A stretch of DNA of 64,000 bases, taken from NCBI RefSeq assembly GCF_002483315.1, contig NZ_DLHR01000027.1, forward strand, positions 29,695 through 93,694, written 5' to 3'. The translations under genes and the position numbers were made by a program. Every line of letters begins with the position of its first letter. Position 1 is the stretch's first letter. The notes under the pieces were generated by a model. The model ran no database searches, was not told the origin of the DNA, and saw nothing but the letters and a program-made list of their open reading frames with translations. Positions 42,339-52,117 of this stretch are shown one piece after another. This DNA comes from Flavobacterium sp. UBA7663. GTDB lineage: Bacteria > Bacteroidota > Bacteroidia > Flavobacteriales > Flavobacteriaceae.

Positions 42339-42689
42339 ATGCAAATTCAAGTAGTAAAATCAAAAATTCATAGAGTAACCGTAACGGGTGCCGATTTGAA
42401 TTATATAGGAAGTATCACCATCGACGAAGCACTAATGGAAGCTTCTAACATTATCGAAGGTGAAAAAGTACAAATCGTAAACATCAACAATGGTGAACGA
42501 TTAGAAACGTATGCCATCAAAGGACCAAGAAATACTGGCGAAATCACATTAAACGGACCTGCAGCTCGCAAAGTACACCGTGGTGATATCGTAATCATTA
42601 TTTCTTACGGAATTATGGACTTTGAAGAAGCTAAAAAGTTCAAGCCTACTTTAGTTTTCCCTAACGAGAAAGATAATTCTTTAACCTAG
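42339..42689 (+). CDS. panD: Aspartate 1-decarboxylase proenzyme
   Basis: Makes beta-alanine from aspartate. 116 residues; the self-cleavage site is Gly24-Ser25 in LNYIGSITID, which yields the pyruvoyl group at Ser25. Active-site residues K9 and Y58-like region (ETYAIKGPRNTGEITLNGPAA) are present. It shares the locus with panC. The next gene starts 1 base after its stop. Confidence 0.96.
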   Translation: MQIQVVKSKIHRVTVTGADLNYIGSITIDEALMEASNIIEGEKVQIVNINNGERLETYAIKGPRNTGEITLNGPAARKVHRGDIVIIISYGIMDFEEAKKFKPTLVFPNEKDNSLT

Positions 42690-42690
42690 T

Positions 42691-43653
42691 TTGAAAGCTA
42701 GTATTAGAAAATTTTTAAGCCTTACCATCCCACTTATCATTGGGTTAGGCATTATTTATTATCAATACACGACACTTACACCAGAAGAATTAGAGAAAAT
42801 TAAAATCAGTTTTATAAAAGCTGATTATTTCTACATTTTTCTATCCTTATTTATTGCTCTTTTTGGATTTTGGTCAAGAGCCTATCGATGGAAATTTGCT
42901 TTACAACACTTAGGTTATCAAACTAAATTTCGCAATGATTTAATGACAGTTTGCGTTTCTTATTTGGTTAATTTAACTATTCCACGTTCAGGAGAAATTT
43001 CAAGAGCGGCTTTATTGAAAAAATACGAAAATGTGCCGTTTGACAAAGGTTTCGGAACTATTGTTGCCGAAAGAATTGTAGACATGTTGATTTTTTTACT
43101 TTTTGTAGCTATCGGATTTATTTCCCAGTTTGATAAAATTTACCACTATTTACTTGATAAGAATGTTAAGTTTGAAACCTTGATTTGGACAGCAATCGTT
43201 GGCTTTTTACTATTCATACTTTTTGTCCTAATTTGGATTTATGCCGAATGGAAAATCATTTTAAAATTAAAGCAAAAACTTTCTGGATTAATTGAAGGCA
43301 TGCAAAGCATCTTAAAAATGAAAGACAAATGGAAGTATATTTTTCATTCATTTTTTATTTGGTTTTCTTATTTAGCCATGTTTTATGTAACCATTTTTGC
43401 CTTACCAGAAACAGCTGATATAAGTTTTGATGTTGTGGTTATGGGTTTTATTTTTGGAACTCTAGCAGTTGGTTTTTCAAATGGTGGCTTGGGCGCATAT
43501 CCATGGGCTGTGGCATCAATTTTAGCTTTATATGGTATTTCTGAAGGAATTGGAACCGCCTTTGGTTATTTAATCTGGGTTTCACAAACACTTTTAACCA
43601 TTTTCTTGGGATTATTATCTTATTTGCTTTTACCTATTTTAAATAAAAAATAA
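42691..43653 (+). CDS. UPF0104/YbhN-like flippase-type membrane protein
   Basis: 320 residues with about eight membrane helices, of the lysylphosphatidylglycerol-synthase transmembrane family (AglD/UPF0104), including the conserved central NLTIPRSGEISRAALLKKYE and VAERIVDMLIF blocks and the C-terminal GGLGAYPWAVASILALYG. Translation likely starts at TTG, 1 base after the panD stop, since no ATG occurs in the first helix. No aminoacyl-transferase domain is attached. Transported substrate unknown. Confidence 0.82.
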   Translation: MKASIRKFLSLTIPLIIGLGIIYYQYTTLTPEELEKIKISFIKADYFYIFLSLFIALFGFWSRAYRWKFALQHLGYQTKFRNDLMTVCVSYLVNLTIPRSGEISRAALLKKYENVPFDKGFGTIVAERIVDMLIFLLFVAIGFISQFDKIYHYLLDKNVKFETLIWTAIVGFLLFILFVLIWIYAEWKIILKLKQKLSGLIEGMQSILKMKDKWKYIFHSFFIWFSYLAMFYVTIFALPETADISFDVVVMGFIFGTLAVGFSNGGLGAYPWAVASILALYGISEGIGTAFGYLIWVSQTLLTIFLGLLSYLLLPILNKK

Positions 43654-43693
43654 ATTAGTAAATTGCTAATCTATTTTAACCAAACTATTTAAA

Positions 43694-44908
43694 ATGAAAA
43701 CCAAACTTTTCCTTTTTGCTTTACTGGTATCGTCATGTTTATTTGCACAACGCACGCCAGAAACCATCGAATCTAAAAAATTAGGCACACGAACTTTTAC
43801 AGTTGTAACACCTGCATCATATGCTACAAGTCCAGAAAAAAGCTACCCAACTTTATTAATTTTAGACGGCGAATATCTACTTGATCCATTTGAAGGAATT
43901 TTAAAATATGGCGCTTATTGGGACGATTTACCCGAAATGATTATCATCGCAATTGATCAAAATAATGGAGAAACTCGTTTTGCAGATAGCGAATTTGACG
44001 AAGCAGGATTCCCATCAGGCACGGGAGCAAATTTCTTTGAATTCATTGGACAAGAACTATATCCTTATGTAGATAAAAAATACCGTACCATTCCTTTCCG
44101 AATGATTGCTGGACACGACACAACTGCTGGTTTCTTGAATTTCTATTTATACAAAGACAACCCAATTTTCAACGCCTATATTTCGTTAGCTCCAGAAATG
44201 GCTCCAGAAATGGAAAAACGCGTTGCAGAACGTTTGTCAAAAATGACCAAACCACTTTTCTATTATCAAGCAACTGGCGAAGGTGATTTAAAAGAAATCA
44301 ACGAAAAAGCCGCAGAATTAGATGCAAATATTAAAGCGATTCCTAATGCTACTTTTAAATATCAAAACGATGCTTTTAAAGGCGCTTCGCATTATTCGTT
44401 AGTTGCTAAAGCCATTCCAAATGCTATATATTTTATTTTTGATGGTTACCAACCTATTTCAATGGTAGAATTTCAAGATAAAATTCTAAAATTAGATGCT
44501 GGTTATACTGATTATTTGGTAGCGAAATACGACGAATTAGAAAAACGTTTTGGTTTTAAAATGAAACCAAGATTGTCAGATTTCAAGGCAATCGAAGCAG
44601 CTATCATGAAAAATAAAGGCTATAATGACTTATTAACTTTAAGTGATTATGCTAACAAACATTACCCAAAAACTACTCTAGGAACGTATCACGAAGCGTT
44701 GTATTACGAAAAAACGGGCAATTATAAAAGAGCTATTAAAACCTACCAAAGAGCTTTTACACAAGAACCAATTCGTGAAATAACTAAAGATTTCATGTTG
44801 AACCGAGCAGAAGCTTTAAAAGGAAAACCAGACAAACCAACTGAAGAAGTTCCAGCGGAAGTTCCAGCTGAAACTCCTACAGAAGAACCAACAGAGAAAA
44901 AGGAATAA
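43694..44908 (+). CDS. Secreted esterase-fold protein lacking the nucleophile serine
   Basis: 404 residues with signal peptide (MKTKLFLFALLVSSCLFAQ). The central domain (about 25-260) matches the esterase-D-like alpha/beta hydrolase family (YPTLLILDGEYLLD, FFEFIGQELYPYVDKKYRT). At the nucleophile elbow, where GHSxGG is expected, it reads AGHDTTAGF, so the serine is Asp142. A TPR-like segment (about 320-375) and a Pro/Glu/Thr-rich tail follow. Hydrolytic activity is doubtful; it may be a binding or scaffolding protein. It lies 6 bases upstream of radA. Confidence 0.8.
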   Translation: MKTKLFLFALLVSSCLFAQRTPETIESKKLGTRTFTVVTPASYATSPEKSYPTLLILDGEYLLDPFEGILKYGAYWDDLPEMIIIAIDQNNGETRFADSEFDEAGFPSGTGANFFEFIGQELYPYVDKKYRTIPFRMIAGHDTTAGFLNFYLYKDNPIFNAYISLAPEMAPEMEKRVAERLSKMTKPLFYYQATGEGDLKEINEKAAELDANIKAIPNATFKYQNDAFKGASHYSLVAKAIPNAIYFIFDGYQPISMVEFQDKILKLDAGYTDYLVAKYDELEKRFGFKMKPRLSDFKAIEAAIMKNKGYNDLLTLSDYANKHYPKTTLGTYHEALYYEKTGNYKRAIKTYQRAFTQEPIREITKDFMLNRAEALKGKPDKPTEEVPAEVPAETPTEEPTEKKE

Positions 44909-44914
44909 AACAAA

Positions 44915-46276
44915 ATGAGTAAAGTAAAAACGGCTTTTTTTTGCCAAAATTGTGGCACCCAATATTCAAAATGGCAAGGACAATGTAACGCTTGTAAAGA
45001 ATGGAATACCATTGTAGAAGAATTGGTTCAAAAAGAAGAAAAAGCAGCGTGGAAAACCACAAGTGCCACTTCAAAAGCCGCAACCAAACCTTTACTAATT
45101 AAAGAAATAGATACCGCACAAGAAATCCGATTGAACACAACAGATAACGAGTTGAATCGGGTTTTGGGTGGCGGATTGGTTCCAGGTTCATTAACGTTGT
45201 TAGGTGGCGAACCAGGAATTGGAAAAAGTACGTTATTGTTACAAATTGCCTTAAAACTACCTTACAAAACACTTTATGTTTCGGGTGAAGAAAGCCAAAA
45301 ACAGATAAAAATGCGTGCAGAACGTATTACCTCAACAGGCGATAATTGCTACATTTTAACCGAAACCAAAACCCAAAATATCTTTCGACAAATTTTAGAA
45401 ATTGAACCCGATATTGTGATTATCGATTCCATTCAAACGTTGCATACCGATTATATTGAATCATCTGCGGGAAGTATTTCTCAAATTAGAGAATGTACGG
45501 CGGAGTTGATTAAATATGCCAAAGAATCGAATGTGCCGGTTTTATTAATCGGACACATTACCAAAGACGGAACCATTGCTGGACCTAAGATTTTGGAACA
45601 CATGGTCGATACCGTTTTACAATTTGAAGGCGATAGAAATCACGTGTACCGCATTTTACGTTCGTTAAAAAATCGTTTTGGTTCTACTGCCGAATTAGGT
45701 ATTTACGAAATGCAAGGCTCTGGTTTACGCGAAGTAGACAATCCATCTGAAATTTTGATTTCGCATAAAGACGAGCAACTTTCAGGAACGGCAATTGCCA
45801 CGACTTTAGAAGGCATGCGCCCGTTGATGCTAGAAATTCAAGCTTTGGTAAGCACTGCCGTTTATGGAACACCGCAACGCAGCACTACAGGTTACAACGC
45901 CAAACGCTTGAACATGATTTTAGCCGTTTTAGAAAAACGTGCTGGCTTTCGATTAGGAACAAAAGATGTATTCTTAAACGTAACAGGAGGAATTTCAGTT
46001 GAAGACACAGCCATTGATTTAGCCGTTGTTGCCGCCATATTATCCTCAAACGAAGACATTGCCATTGCAGAAGGTTTTTGCTTTGCAGGAGAAGTAGGAC
46101 TTTCAGGCGAAATTAGACCCGTTAACCGCATTGAGCAACGCATTCAAGAAGCAGAAAAATTAGGATTTACCACTATTTTTGTTTCCAAACACAACAAAAT
46201 TTCCTTAAAAAATACGGGAATTAAAATTGTTTTAGTAGCGAAGATTGAAGATGTGGTGAGTGAGTTGTTTGGGTAG
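44915..46276 (+). CDS. radA: DNA repair protein RadA
   Basis: Branch-migration ATPase that acts with RecA in recombinational repair. 453 residues: N-terminal zinc finger (Cys10, Cys13, Cys24, Cys27), Walker A GGEPGIGKSTLLLQ, the RadA-specific KNRFGS motif and a C-terminal Lon-protease-like domain. Complete. It is the last gene in a + strand run beginning at panC; the 6-base gap to the esterase-fold gene indicates co-transcription. Confidence 0.96.
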   Translation: MSKVKTAFFCQNCGTQYSKWQGQCNACKEWNTIVEELVQKEEKAAWKTTSATSKAATKPLLIKEIDTAQEIRLNTTDNELNRVLGGGLVPGSLTLLGGEPGIGKSTLLLQIALKLPYKTLYVSGEESQKQIKMRAERITSTGDNCYILTETKTQNIFRQILEIEPDIVIIDSIQTLHTDYIESSAGSISQIRECTAELIKYAKESNVPVLLIGHITKDGTIAGPKILEHMVDTVLQFEGDRNHVYRILRSLKNRFGSTAELGIYEMQGSGLREVDNPSEILISHKDEQLSGTAIATTLEGMRPLMLEIQALVSTAVYGTPQRSTTGYNAKRLNMILAVLEKRAGFRLGTKDVFLNVTGGISVEDTAIDLAVVAAILSSNEDIAIAEGFCFAGEVGLSGEIRPVNRIEQRIQEAEKLGFTTIFVSKHNKISLKNTGIKIVLVAKIEDVVSELFG

Positions 46277-46353
46277 GTATTACAAGACCTGGCAGGTCTA
46301 AAATTGCAATCGTTGTGGTGAGAAATCCGAGCGGTCGGGATTAGATTGTTTTT

Positions 46354-46905
46354 TTAGTTTTGTTTATTAATAAAATTAACCGTTTTGTGAGACATAGCAT
46401 TAAAGCAATTGTTTAAAGGTGTCAATGGAGAAAATGAATCATTACTATGAACCGCAAAAAAATCAAAAAGGAAATCTGAATGTACTGGTTTAATGTCTGA
46501 AAAATTCCATTTCATTTTTTTTTCATTTTTTGTTAATGTATCAATTATTTTAGCCTCAAAATCTAATTTAATAATTAATTGAGTACCATATTGTCTAGTT
46601 CCTAAACCTTTAGAATCTTGAACTTCAGCACTTTCTTTTACAATTTCATAGTTCATTTTATCAATAAACAAAACATATTTAGATTTTGAATTAACTAATT
46701 CGATATTTTTGTTTTGAAAAACATTTTTCATAATACTATCGACATTAATACTCATTTTATCATCAATAAAATTATTGTTATAATGTACACTTTTTACAAC
46801 CTGCACTTCAGTTCTGTTTATTAATTTTTTTCGAAATGCTGATTTATTTATTGTAGAAACACATGATGTTAAAAGCAATAAAAGAAAAACTATTATAAAT
46901 TTCAT
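46354..46905 (-). CDS. Lipoprotein of unknown function
   Basis: 183 residues with a lipobox-type signal peptide (MKFIIVFLLLLLTSCVS, Cys15). The mature part has no recognised motif, with mixed strand/helix content (for example YVLFIDKMNYEIVKES). It is monocistronic between convergent radA and the mfd gene. A divergent member of a Bacteroidetes lipoprotein family is likely; no function proposed. Confidence 0.65.
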   Translation of the reverse strand: MKFIIVFLLLLLTSCVSTINKSAFRKKLINRTEVQVVKSVHYNNNFIDDKMSINVDSIMKNVFQNKNIELVNSKSKYVLFIDKMNYEIVKESAEVQDSKGLGTRQYGTQLIIKLDFEAKIIDTLTKNEKKMKWNFSDIKPVHSDFLFDFFAVHSNDSFSPLTPLNNCFNAMSHKTVNFINKQN

Positions 46906-46981
46906 AACTTAATCTTTATTATTCATTTATTAGATACTCAATAGCACATTCTATGATAAAAAAACAAATATTATCAAATCC

Positions 46982-49900
46982 CTAAATCCCATCCAACAAC
47001 TCCAATGCCTTATTCACTGATTTCACATTATCAAAAGTCAGTAATAAACGTAAGCCGTTTTTGGTTTCTTTTTCTTTTATTTTACAAACATTGCCGTTGC
47101 GTTGGGCAAATTGTAGCACTTTCATAAAACGGTTACTTTGGTAAAAATCACTTTGTTGGTCGCCAATAAAATAACCTACCATTTTACCTTGTTTCATCAT
47201 CAAACGTTCAATTCCCATTGCGGTTGCTTTCCATTTGATACGCACGCTATTAAGTAATGCAATGGCTGGTTTTGGTAACGCGCCAAAGCGGTCAATTAGT
47301 TTTTGTTCAAATTGTTGTAGCGTGGCTTCGTTTTTAATTTGACTCAACTCGTTGTATAAATTCAAACGTTCGGTAATATTGTTGATGTATTCATCTGGGA
47401 ACAGCAATTCGAAATCGGTATCAATTTGAATGTCCTTGACAAACTCTTTGGTTTCAATGTCGTTTTCTTCTTGGTACAAGTCTTTGAATTCGTTTTCTTT
47501 TAATTCATCAATGGCTTCGTTCATGATTTTTTGGTAGGTATCAAAACCAATTTCGTTGATGAAACCACTTTGTTCACCACCTAATAAATCGCCCGCACCA
47601 CGAATTTCCAAATCTTTCATTGCAATATTGAAACCGCTTCCTAATTCGCTAAATTGCTCCAAAGCCGTAATACGTTTTTGCGCTTCTCCCGTCATCATCG
47701 AATACGGCGGCGTAATGAAATAACAAAACGCTTTTTTATTACTTCTTCCCACACGACCACGCATTTGGTGCAAATCAGACAATCCAAAATTATTCGCATT
47801 ATTGATAAAAATAGTATTCGCATTCGGCACATCTAAACCGCTTTCGATAATGGTGGTTGCGACCAAAACGTCAAATTCGCCTTCCATGAAAGCCAACATC
47901 AATTCTTCTAGTTTTTTTCCATCCATTTGACCGTGACCGATGCCGACTTTAGCGCCTGGCACTAATCGTTGAATCATTCCAGCAACTTCTTTGATGTTTT
48001 CTATGCGATTATTGATGAAAAACACTTGACCACCACGTTGAATTTCATACGAAATTGCATCACGAATAGCTTCTTCGTTAAAACGAATTACATGTGTTTC
48101 AATTGGATAACGATTTGGAGGAGGCGTTGTAATGACCGATAAATCGCGCGCCGCCATCAATGAAAACTGTAAAGTTCTCGGAATCGGAGTGGCTGTTAAG
48201 GTCAAGGTATCAACGTTTGTAGCAATGGTTTTCAATTTGTCTTTTACGTTCACTCCGAACTTTTGTTCTTCGTCGATAATCAACAAACCTAAATCTTTAA
48301 ATACCACATTTTTATTCACCAATTGATGTGTTCCAATCAAAATATCCACTTTTCCTTCTTGCAATTTTTGAAGTGTATCAGCTTTTTGTTTTGCCGTTCT
48401 AAATCGGTTCACATAACTTACGGTAACCGGCATATCTTTCAAACGTTCCGAAAAAGTTCTAAAATGTTGATAAGCCAAAATTGTTGTTGGCACTAAAACC
48501 GCAACTTGTTTTCCGTTGTCTACCGCTTTAAAAGCTGCACGAATGGCAACTTCTGTCTTTCCGAAACCTACATCACCACAGACTAAACGGTCCATCGGAC
48601 GCTCGCTTTCCATGTCTGCTTTTACATCGGCTGTTGCGGTAACTTGGTCTGGCGTGTCTTCGTAAATGAACGAACTTTCCAATTCTTTTTGCAAATAACT
48701 ATCGGGTGAAAACTGAAAACCTTTGTCTAATCTTCGTTTCGCATACAACTGAATTAGGTTGAACGCAATGTGTTTGACACGTGCTTTTGTTTTTTGTTTT
48801 AGGGTTTTCCAAGCGTTGCTTCCTAATTTATAAATCTTTGGTGGCGCACCATCTTTCCCATTATATTTTGAGATTTTGTGTAGCGAATGAATGCTCACAT
48901 ACACAATATCGTTATCGGCATAAACCAATTTTATGGCTTCTTGCGTTTTGCCTTCCACCTGAATTTTCTGTAAACCACCAAACTTTCCAATTCCGTGATC
49001 GATGTGCGTTACATAATCGCCAACCGACAACGAAGTCAGTTCTTTTAGCGTAATCGTTTGCTTTTTGGAATAGCCATTTTTGATGGAAAACTTATGGTAA
49101 CGCTCAAAAATTTGATGGTCGGTATAACATGCAATTTGATTTTCTTCATCGATAAAACCTTCAAACAAAGGCAAAACCATAGTTTTATATTGTTTGCGAA
49201 TACTTTCGTGATTGGCTTCATCAATATCTTCAAAAATATCATGGAAACGACTAGCCTGATTTTCATTGGAACAACACAAATAATTTTTGTAACCGTTGAA
49301 ATGATTCTCGCTCAAATTGTTCAACAATAAATCGAATTGTTTATTGAACGAAGGTTGCGGTTGTATATGAAATTCGACTTTTTTATCAGTTTTAAAAACA
49401 GCGTTGGCATGCAATTCGATTACTGAAAAATCAAGTGCGCGCTTTAGAAACTGTTTTTGATTTAAGAATAATTCTTCTGGTGGCGCGTGTTGAATATCCT
49501 TAGATAATTTCTCGAAAGCTTCATTGGCTTTGTCGAATAATTTATCCAATTGTTGTCCTAATAATTCGGTGTTTTGAATCACTAAAACCGTTTTTTCGTT
49601 GATATAATCTAAAAAACTTTCGCGATTTTCTTGCAGTAATTTATTTTCAACATTTGGAATGATTGAAATCTTTTTCAGTTTTTCAATCGATAATTGTGTT
49701 TCGACATCAAAACTTCGAATACTATCAATTTCGTTTCCAAAAAATTCAATTCGGTACGGATTATCATTGGAAAACGAAAACACATCGATGATTCCACCAC
49801 GAACGGAAAATTCGCCAGGTTCGGTAACAAAATCAACGCGTTTGAAATTGTATTCAAATAAAGTTTCGTTTATAAAATCAATGGAAAGTTTGTCTTCAAC

Positions 49901-50335
49901 GGATAGTTTTAACGTGTTTTTCTCTAATTCTTTTCGGGTAACCACTTTTTCAAAAATGGCTTCAGCATACGAAACAATAATCGCAGGTTTTTTTCGCGAA
50001 TTGATTCGGTTTAGCACCTCAGCTCGTAAGAGAACATTGGCGTTATCGGTTTCTTCAATTTGGTAAGGTCTTCTGTACGAACTTGGGTAAAAAAGTACGT
50101 CTTCGGCATTAATTAATTGCTCTAAATCGTTTAAATAATAAGCCGCTTCTTCTTTATTACTGAATAAAATCAGGAAAGGAAGTTCGGATTTTTTAAACAG
50201 CGAATGTACCACAAAAGACAACGACGAGCCAACCAAACCAGTCATCTGAGACTTTTGGCGCGATGCGAATGTACTTTCTAAAACGGCAATCTTTGATGAC
50301 TTATCGTAAATGGATATAATGTCGGACTTGCTCAA
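46982..50335 (-). CDS. mfd: Transcription-repair coupling factor
   Basis: Removes RNA polymerase stalled at lesions and recruits UvrA. 1117 residues, full length: UvrB-homology region (about 100-350), RNA polymerase interaction domain with VTHIDHGIGKFGGLQ, SF2 translocase motor with Walker A GDVGFGKTEVA (near 585), DEEQKFG (near 688) and TATPIPRTLQFSL, and a C-terminal TRCF domain. The start codon is TTG (leading to SKSDIISIYDKSS); no upstream ATG exists in frame. A -7 box (TATTTTTG, 50357-50364) lies just upstream. Confidence 0.95.
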   Translation of the reverse strand: MSKSDIISIYDKSSKIAVLESTFASRQKSQMTGLVGSSLSFVVHSLFKKSELPFLILFSNKEEAAYYLNDLEQLINAEDVLFYPSSYRRPYQIEETDNANVLLRAEVLNRINSRKKPAIIVSYAEAIFEKVVTRKELEKNTLKLSVEDKLSIDFINETLFEYNFKRVDFVTEPGEFSVRGGIIDVFSFSNDNPYRIEFFGNEIDSIRSFDVETQLSIEKLKKISIIPNVENKLLQENRESFLDYINEKTVLVIQNTELLGQQLDKLFDKANEAFEKLSKDIQHAPPEELFLNQKQFLKRALDFSVIELHANAVFKTDKKVEFHIQPQPSFNKQFDLLLNNLSENHFNGYKNYLCCSNENQASRFHDIFEDIDEANHESIRKQYKTMVLPLFEGFIDEENQIACYTDHQIFERYHKFSIKNGYSKKQTITLKELTSLSVGDYVTHIDHGIGKFGGLQKIQVEGKTQEAIKLVYADNDIVYVSIHSLHKISKYNGKDGAPPKIYKLGSNAWKTLKQKTKARVKHIAFNLIQLYAKRRLDKGFQFSPDSYLQKELESSFIYEDTPDQVTATADVKADMESERPMDRLVCGDVGFGKTEVAIRAAFKAVDNGKQVAVLVPTTILAYQHFRTFSERLKDMPVTVSYVNRFRTAKQKADTLQKLQEGKVDILIGTHQLVNKNVVFKDLGLLIIDEEQKFGVNVKDKLKTIATNVDTLTLTATPIPRTLQFSLMAARDLSVITTPPPNRYPIETHVIRFNEEAIRDAISYEIQRGGQVFFINNRIENIKEVAGMIQRLVPGAKVGIGHGQMDGKKLEELMLAFMEGEFDVLVATTIIESGLDVPNANTIFINNANNFGLSDLHQMRGRVGRSNKKAFCYFITPPYSMMTGEAQKRITALEQFSELGSGFNIAMKDLEIRGAGDLLGGEQSGFINEIGFDTYQKIMNEAIDELKENEFKDLYQEENDIETKEFVKDIQIDTDFELLFPDEYINNITERLNLYNELSQIKNEATLQQFEQKLIDRFGALPKPAIALLNSVRIKWKATAMGIERLMMKQGKMVGYFIGDQQSDFYQSNRFMKVLQFAQRNGNVCKIKEKETKNGLRLLLTFDNVKSVNKALELLDGI

Positions 50336-50356
50336 AATGAATTTTTTAATTGACTA

Positions 50357-50364
50357 CAAAAATA
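50357..50364 (-). promoter_or_regulatory. -7 box of mfd
   Basis: TATTTTTG on the minus strand, 21 bases upstream of the TTG start codon of mfd. Confidence 0.45.
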
Positions 50365-50368
50365 AAAA

Positions 50369-50401
50369 AACCACTACGTTTTCAATAGAAAAGTAGTGGT
50401 T
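50369..50401 (-). terminator. Terminator of the 553-residue T9SS protein gene
   Basis: AACCACTAC (50369-50377) pairs with GTAGTGGTT (50393-50401), with a T run following on the minus strand. Confidence 0.85.
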
Positions 50402-50419
50402 ATATTAGGGAAACGAATG

Positions 50420-52081
50420 TTAAAAAATGAATTTCTTAACAACTGTAATATTATTTTCTAAAGTTGCTTTAATTAGTAAGGCTTGATTATTATTTATTAA
50501 TCCAGAAAGTGAAACTTCTGATGCATTAATATTATCCTTTGAAAAAACAACTCTTCCTAGCATATCATATGCAATTATACTGGCTATATTTGATTTTGTG
50601 GAAACCATTTTAGGCAGCTTATTCTCATTGAAAAGATAAACTGAATTTTCAATTCCTATGAAATCATTATTTGACAACAATAAGTTTTTATAATGTAAAA
50701 CAAATCTATCTTCAAAAAGACCCATATTACTTGAAAAAGTATATGGACTTACTTTTAAATCATGAAATGTATTAGTCACTTTATCTTCTAAAAACACATC
50801 TTTGTCATTAAAGAAAATACCTAATTCAGATATTGAAATTTCAAAACTTGTAACAGCATTTATTGTCGATTTAAATCCAAAGACAACTTGATCGTCAATA
50901 TTCCATGGCAACTCTCTTGCTTGAATTGCTAAAGTATGTCCTGGTATGATTGAATAAAAACTTACAAAAACACCATCAATTTGTTCACCATCTACACCAA
51001 CGTCATATCCGTTGGTTGCATCTGTCAAATATTGAACTACTTGCTGTTTAAATGCGCCGCCTGAATTAGACAAATCTAATCGTATTAGATTATCGTCTTC
51101 TTCATCAAATGTTTCATTTTGAGAACTTGAACGAAAAAATCTTCCATTATTCCCTGCCTGTCTCATAGCATTAGTAAAAGTTACTGTTCCTGTTGAAGAA
51201 GATCGTGCAAAAAAACCTTGACCTGCTGCCATGTATCGATTTGGAACTACACCTCCAGAACTTGCTGCTGTTCCTGCTGTTCTAGTGCGAACAGCATAAT
51301 CATTTGCAGTAAATACATTTGATGCAATTGCTGTATTATGTGTCCAATAATATAGTGTATTTATAGATGAGTTGTCTATTAAATCACGAGTATCTAAAGC
51401 GGACGGATAAGGGTTTCCTAATAAATTATAATTCCCTAGAATAGGATCCCAAGCAACCACATTTTGAGTATAATCACCATTATTAGGTACACCCTCAAAA
51501 ATCCCATTAAAAACTTGTGCCGTGGAATTATAACCCTGGGGTGCTCTAATAGCATATCCTTTACCTATTTGCATTGTATTTGCTTGGTTTTCTATAACCC
51601 AAGTGTTTGTCGTTGCATTAAAAGTGAAAAATTTATCACCTAATGTTAAAGGTGAAAAAACATTCAAAACTTGACCAGCAACCGGTGAAGACCAATATGT
51701 ATAATCATATTGAATCATTGGTTCTGCATTTCTTCTATATTCGATGCTTCCTGTGTTTACTGCTGACGGATTATTCTGTACTAATGAACAATTATTTCTG
51801 ACGATAAATTTTCCTGTCCCCAATACCTGTATATCATTTTCAACTGTAATTGTTGAAGACGATTGGATGCTTAATGTTGCTCCAGACTGAACGATTATAC
51901 TTTTCGCTTCTGTATTTACAGTAATAGTACATGTACCTGATGCTATTATAGCATCAACTGTAATTGTTGGCACACCATTATCCCAAGAAGCTCCTGTCCA
52001 TGTGGTTGTTTGACTAAAACTTAATTGAAAAAACAAAAAAGTTAAAGCAATTAAAATTTTAGTAGCGTAGTTTTTTTTCAT
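50420..52081 (-). CDS. T9SS-secreted protein with type A sorting domain
   Basis: 553 residues. Signal peptide (MKKNYATKILIALTFLFFQLSFSQ), followed by a beta-helix-like region of Thr/Val/Ile strands (about 25-110) and a long body without recognised enzymatic motif. The C-terminal 75 or so residues resemble the type A sorting domain (IASIIAYDMLGRVVFSKDN ... TVVKKFIF), which directs export through the type IX system. Probably a surface protein. Confidence 0.78.
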   Translation of the reverse strand: MKKNYATKILIALTFLFFQLSFSQTTTWTGASWDNGVPTITVDAIIASGTCTITVNTEAKSIIVQSGATLSIQSSSTITVENDIQVLGTGKFIVRNNCSLVQNNPSAVNTGSIEYRRNAEPMIQYDYTYWSSPVAGQVLNVFSPLTLGDKFFTFNATTNTWVIENQANTMQIGKGYAIRAPQGYNSTAQVFNGIFEGVPNNGDYTQNVVAWDPILGNYNLLGNPYPSALDTRDLIDNSSINTLYYWTHNTAIASNVFTANDYAVRTRTAGTAASSGGVVPNRYMAAGQGFFARSSSTGTVTFTNAMRQAGNNGRFFRSSSQNETFDEEDDNLIRLDLSNSGGAFKQQVVQYLTDATNGYDVGVDGEQIDGVFVSFYSIIPGHTLAIQARELPWNIDDQVVFGFKSTINAVTSFEISISELGIFFNDKDVFLEDKVTNTFHDLKVSPYTFSSNMGLFEDRFVLHYKNLLLSNNDFIGIENSVYLFNENKLPKMVSTKSNIASIIAYDMLGRVVFSKDNINASEVSLSGLINNNQALLIKATLENNITVVKKFIF

Positions 52082-52117
52082 GTGTAACTATTTGAATTTA
52101 AAAGCAATAAAACTATT

